Below the pieces are notes generated by a model, which was given only the letters and a program-made list of their open reading frames with translations, made no database searches and was not told where the DNA came from. From the NCBI GenBank assembly GCA_034509425.1, contig JAVTVJ010001387.1, positions 430,690 through 494,689 on the forward strand: a DNA stretch of 64,000 bases, given 5' to 3'. Positions 59,201 to 64,000 of this stretch are shown piece after piece (within the stretch, counting starts at the first letter, position 1; each line of letters begins with the position of its first letter). Position numbers and translations under genes: made by a program. This DNA comes from Eopsaltria australis. Taxonomy: Eukaryota > Chordata > Aves > Passeriformes > Petroicidae.

Positions 59201-61634
59201 CATCAGAACAGAACTGATGATCTCTAGGAGCAAATCCTCACAGATTTCTTGGTTCACTTCCATGGAAGCAGGTGCTGTTTCTGCAACAGCAGAAGCCTTG
59301 GCAAGATAGCCTCAGAAGGCCAGATTCTGCTGCCAAGCTACAATTTCTCTAATGTGAGCTAATTAGACAGAGGTGACATGAGATCTGTGTGGTAGGAAGA
59401 ACAAATAATGTTACTTAATGTGTAGGCTTGATGAAACTTGAAGTGATGTGTGTTAATCAAACTCATTTACTCCAGAGACATGGTTGAACAGATAAAAGGA
59501 CTCCTGTGCCTTAATAGAGTACAGTGTAATGTCATTGATAATTTAGGTGGTTGGTGAAGCAGCTGTAATTTTACATCTTGTACTTTACATCAGAGTAGAA
59601 CCAGGTGTGAAAGTTAGATAATTTAGAATCTTTTATACCCTTAATTAGAGGTCTGAAGGTTGTATTCACCTCAGCTCTCCACATTCTCTATGTTCATGCA
59701 TTGAATGATACAGTTTCAAAGATAACAGTGCGGCTGATACACATTTAAAATAGAAAAGATATGAGCTAGGCCTTAGCTTGTACTGGTAGGTCTTTTCTTC
59801 CATATTGATGGCATAAAAAGATGCCAAACCTGCAACTTGCGGAGATGGGAAATTGCTGTCAGATCCCTGGCATTACTTTAATGTCTAATAGCACAGACAG
59901 CAGGACTGATCACTCTGAATGCTGAGAGCGTGCTAAGGCATTGCATATGCATGGAGCCAAGGGAGTAAATGTACTTGTCCATGGCACATGCACATATGCT
60001 CTGTGATCAAGAGCACTAGTGCCATTGATATGTGTCAATACATTTAAGACAGGCAGGCAGGGTCCTAGAAAACCCCTATTTCCTTTGAATTACTGTCTCT
60101 TTCAGTAACTTGCTGTACATGCTTGCTTCTTGAGGTTGACTTTTCAGTTCAATGAACCAGACCTTGTGTTCAGTCACTAATCTTCCATGTGCATTCACTG
60201 GCACAGCTCTAAGGCTGATCTGTATTATCACAGGCACAGCTGCGACAGTGGAGCTGGCCCAAGCTTCTGAGAAGTTGCCAGACTCCAAGAAAGTTGGAGG
60301 TATTTCTATGCACATTTGCTGATAGTGATCTGAGCTAAATCTTGTGTTAAGTCTTCTCAAATACCACTGGAAAAAGTGGGAAGGTCCAGAAAACGCACTT
60401 GGGTCATGACATCACCAGTGCCTATTGGTATAGCTCTCTGCATGTAGGGAGGGATCCAAAAGCAGATACAGTCCATGAGAAAGTAGCACCCATCTGGTCT
60501 TTGGGGTGATGCCAGATGGCACTTTGGAAGCCTTCAGCCTTACTCCAGCTCAGAGAGTTTTCTGATGGTCTCAGAGCAGAAGCTCCCATTCCAGGCAGAG
60601 GATTCATCTCCTAAGGACCTTCAGCTTCAGAACTTTTTTTCACTCTGGTTTATTTTCCTAAGGCATGTGGAAAAGAATGAGTTAGTGATGGTGGTAGCAT
60701 ATACAATTTCATTTGTATGTGACAAGCAAGGAGGGAGATAGAGTCTCTTCAAGCTCTAGGGTGTGATTAAAGTAGATCAAAACCCTTTGCATCAGTCCCG
60801 ACATGGTTGTTTGAAGATGTCTACTGCCTAGAGATTCTACATCATCTAAGAAATAACCTTTCTTGAGAAAGAGATCAAATCTGACTGAGACAGGTAGGGC
60901 TAGCACTGGCAATAGATATCATCATAGGGAATGAGAAAGGTAGACAGGGGTTTATTGCTGTTTTAGAACACACTCCTGAGAAAATATGGCTTGAAGAAAG
61001 AGTTTTGCTTATCAAATACTTTCTGCATTGAGCAAACCAGCTGATGAGAAGGCTGAGACCAGAACCAGATGGAGTGTTTGGAAGTAAGAATCTCCCCACC
61101 CAGGGCTTGCAATTAAGTCAGTAAATTGCAATGGAAGCAGAACCTGTAGTCAACATGAGTATTTATGCATTTAAACAGTGAGGTGCAGGTGTCTCTGTCT
61201 TGCCTTGCTATCAATTGTCTTTGTTCAATTAGAAAATCTGTGGTTAATGGAGTGCTGACACAGATGTCTGCAAACCTTATCACCATTCAGAAATGGATAT
61301 TTTCAACACTTACTACAATCCACAAGGTTGAAGAGAAAGCCAGATTTCTCATTTCTGTTTTTAATGCAACATGGATTTGGACAGAAAGATTACTTGGAAG
61401 AAAGAGGCAGGATTGAGGAGGTCTTGTTTGTCACTGAGAACCCCAAAGAGGCTGAAGTCAGTTTGCAGACTGGACTAAGACAGTATGCTGTGTTCCCTGA
61501 AGCTGAGCTGTGGTTACATGGAAAAGCATCACTGGTCATTTAGATGTTCACCATGCCAAGGGAAAAAATTAAGCTGTAAATTGGAAAAGATGTGTCTGTG
61601 ACAGCTGAGGTGAGAGAGGGTCTAATCTGTACAG
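56292..61634. other. Intergenic or intronic, no gene recognised
   Basis: T/G-rich tracts at 56335-56400 and 56555-56605, otherwise unremarkable AT-leaning sequence. Open frames are short and carry no recognisable motif. If the exon at 56188-56291 is real, this may be one of its introns. Confidence 0.45.
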
Positions 61635-61720
61635 ATTCATATAGTGGTAGAATAATTTGTCTGGAAGGGACCTTCAGATGTTGTCCAGTCCAACCCATCT
61701 TCTTTATTAGGTTGTTATCT
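61635..61720 (-). mobile_element. CR1 LINE 3'-terminal scrap
   Basis: 'ctggaagggaccttcagatg' followed by 'ttgtccagtccaacccatct' is the antisense form of the CR1 3' end, preceded by a decayed tail repeat. It is possibly longer on its right side, but no more can be recognised. Confidence 0.65.
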
Positions 61721-64000
61721 GAGGAGTCAAGCTGCAGACATCTCTAAGGACAGTGGTGTCCCTTATTCAGAGTACCATTGAGAAAAAAAAGGCTCCCTTA
61801 GTACTGTGGGACTGCCCCATCATGCAGCTTTATCTTACAGGTACTGTCCCTTTGCACCTCCCAGGAGTGCCTGGCTTCTTCCTGATGGAGCCCTTCCTCA
61901 TGGAAGCTGAAGGCAGCCCCTTTGTTTTCTCATCTCCAAGCTGACCAAAGGCATATTTCCTTATCTCTAATCCATGTTCAGTGTTACAGCAGCCTGTTGT
62001 CTCAGTGGTCTCCACTCCACTCACTCCAAGGGATCAGTGCTGCCCTAAGGAGGCTTCATGAGCTAACTGTGTCATGCAGTGGGTCTCACTGAGTGCAGAC
62101 TGCTGCACAGAATGAGGCTGCTTAATGTTCTCATCACATCGGAGTCAGTACATTTGGGAAAAACCAAAAGTAGGAAGTCATATAATGATGTAATACATTA
62201 CATAATTCTTACCCATCTTGTGGGTTTTTTTGAGGATCCTGCAGAAGTGACAGAGCAGTCATGGCAATTGATGGAGTTCTTTCCCTTTAATGTTGTGTCA
62301 TTTTAGAAAGGTAGTCAACAAACTGAAATCCAGCTTGAGCAATTGTAGCCATGAGAAGAAGAGATCAAAACTTAAAAGTTGCTAGACAGTTTTCAGTTCT
62401 CACAGTTTCAAGTGGCAAATGGGTAGCAACTTCGAATTAAACCTGTTCATGCTCAGGCTTCACACACAATCCATGAACAGCAACTGGGGCATCTCCCGGA
62501 GGTCCAAGCAAAAGATTTGCCTTTCTAGTATAACCAAACAGCTATCCTGAAGCATACTCTCTGCAGAAGCATTTTGTTCAAGATCTCAGCCTTCTAATGT
62601 AATTTCCAAAGATATTAGGGTCACCAATTATAATTTAAATTTATTGGATTAGTATCTCAGCTCAAGCCTTTCAGCATTCTTGGCACCATCAGATCTACTT
62701 ATGTGTTGCCTGATGATGTCAGAGTGGGCAGCAGGGTAAGGAGAAGTAGATCTAAGGGAAACAGGTCTGTGGGTAAGGAGAAGAGACATCCTTCTCCAGA
62801 GGAGGCCACTATCAAATGGGCAAATTATTTCACCTTTGGGTCAAAATGCTCTAGCAGACTCAGGAAGTCTTTGCTGGGGAATACAAGAGGGCAGCCCAGA
62901 CAATACAGGATCACTTTCTGACTTTCAGGCTTATTCTGGTCTCACTCAGAGACCGAGCGTCCTGCATCTGCAGCATTGCTACTGTATTACAAGATGTACT
63001 GGGTACATGGGGCACAATTTTTTTTTTTACTTTTTTTTTTTTTTTTTTTTGTCTGCACTGACATAATTCAGGAGCATTAGACTGAAGTTACTAAAGCTTA
63101 AAAGCAACAGAGTAAAGACAGGACAAATTCAGACTCCCCAGACTGTCATTCTCTAGAAGTACCTCCATTTCACCGTGGTTCATTACTGCCTGTAGTCAGG
63201 ATGAGTGACTCAGCCGGTGCAGGTTTGGCTGGCAGGGTGCAGTGGGGAGAGACCAGTGTTTCATATAACCACTGATCCCGACAAAACCAGGACCCAAGCC
63301 ATGTACCCGAGGAAAAGACAATAGCATCCAGTGTTCTGAAAACAGATCAAGGCTAACCAACACACAGCTGTCATTGAGATCTTGTTACCTTTAAAATCTA
63401 GGGGAAAAATCAAACAACAAAACAGATGTAAGCTTTTAAGCCACTTTGTATGCATATAAGCAAATCTGGACTGAGTCAGCCAAAGCATAGCACGTACAAT
63501 TTCAAGTGTCCTAGGTCAGATCTCCACAAACCTTGTTTGATTGGTCACAAATCCAGTTTTCTCAGAGACAGTAATTTACTTCATCAAGACAGTATTAGAA
63601 GCAGCTTTTCTCTTCAATGTGAAATCTCCTTGCTGAGATTTTTCACATCCCTATTTACAGTTCCTTTTATCTTTGAAAATCTCGGCCAAACTCTCAGAGT
63701 TCTTTCCCTTGGAAAAGCTCCCTTGATAGCAGCCACTTCTGCTGCCAAGACCTCAAAACTATCATCAGCTGATAGGCATCATGACATCTCATATAGACAG
63801 GCAGCATGTTTGACCTGACCTAGTGAAAGCTCATTGGTGTTGCCGGAAACGGGGCTGTCTCAGCTTTGTTTGTTACAAAAGTTTCGCTCCTGAAGTGAGA
63901 AACTGTTTCAGATTAAGGAAAATGTATCCATATTTCCAAGTTCACATTCTAAGCACTTAGCAGTCATTCAAGGTGCAGTCAAAATTTTCATCAGACTACC
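61721..64000. other. Intergenic or intronic, no gene recognised
   Basis: No CpG island or named repeat apart from the poly-T tract. A basic open frame at 62703-62921 (SRVRRSRSKGNRSVGKEKRH) has no recognisable domain and is not supported as coding. Confidence 0.45.
63018..63050 (+). repeat. Poly-T tract
   Basis: Two T runs (11 and 20 bases) separated by AC. On the minus strand it would be an A tail, but no retroposed sequence is recognisable next to it. Confidence 0.95.

Noticed and set aside
62703..62921. Basic 72-codon open frame with Arg/Ser/Lys-rich N-terminus
   Set aside because: No recognisable domain or convincing splice context, and it ends in ordinary noncoding sequence.

Overview
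The window looks like nuclear DNA from a bird. It is AT-leaning, intron-rich and gene-poor, and its recognisable repeats are almost all degraded CR1 LINE copies with avian-type LTRs. These identifications rest on recall of family consensus sequences, because no database search was possible. The order of bird cannot be fixed; the LTR and RING-family remnants resemble ones I associate with passerines, which is weak evidence.

One protein-coding gene can be reconstructed completely: SLC49A3 (also called MFSD7), a 12-helix major facilitator superfamily transporter. It lies on the + strand in ten coding exons between 17602 and 41098. It starts in a GC-box-rich CpG island and ends in a 3' UTR of about 1.8 kb with AATAAA at 42844. 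All nine introns are GT-AG, the frame is continuous through every junction, and the product is 469 residues. Intron 1 (8.9 kb) and intron 3 (5.8 kb) carry CR1 fragments. Intron 3 holds two minus-strand CR1s followed by a plus-strand one.

Layout: 1-17.1 kb is intergenic, with CR1 scraps, a (TCCT)23 microsatellite and one degraded CR1 body (about 13.04-14.09 kb). 17.1-42.9 kb is SLC49A3. 43-56 kb is a mosaic of repeats and duplications: a CR1 that keeps its 5' half; an LTR inserted into it; a solo LTR with a 6-bp target duplication; two paralogous copies of a RING-finger pseudogene family (about 46.67-48.2 and 53.2-55.55 kb); a G/T-rich stretch; two CR1 3' ends; and a second CpG island (about 49.83-50.27 kb) with no assigned gene. 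56-64 kb is again gene-poor. It has one candidate membrane-spanning exon at 56188-56291 with good splice signals, which I could not identify.

The most informative part is the 46-56 kb mosaic. The two RING copies share the same inactivating changes. One copy carries the solo LTR while the other preserves the empty insertion site. A 292-bp block is much more alike between the copies than the sequence around it. Together these give a relative history: pseudogenisation, then duplication, then LTR insertion, with probable later gene conversion. I found no operon, CRISPR array, phage, tRNA or rRNA, and no evidence of a new biological system.
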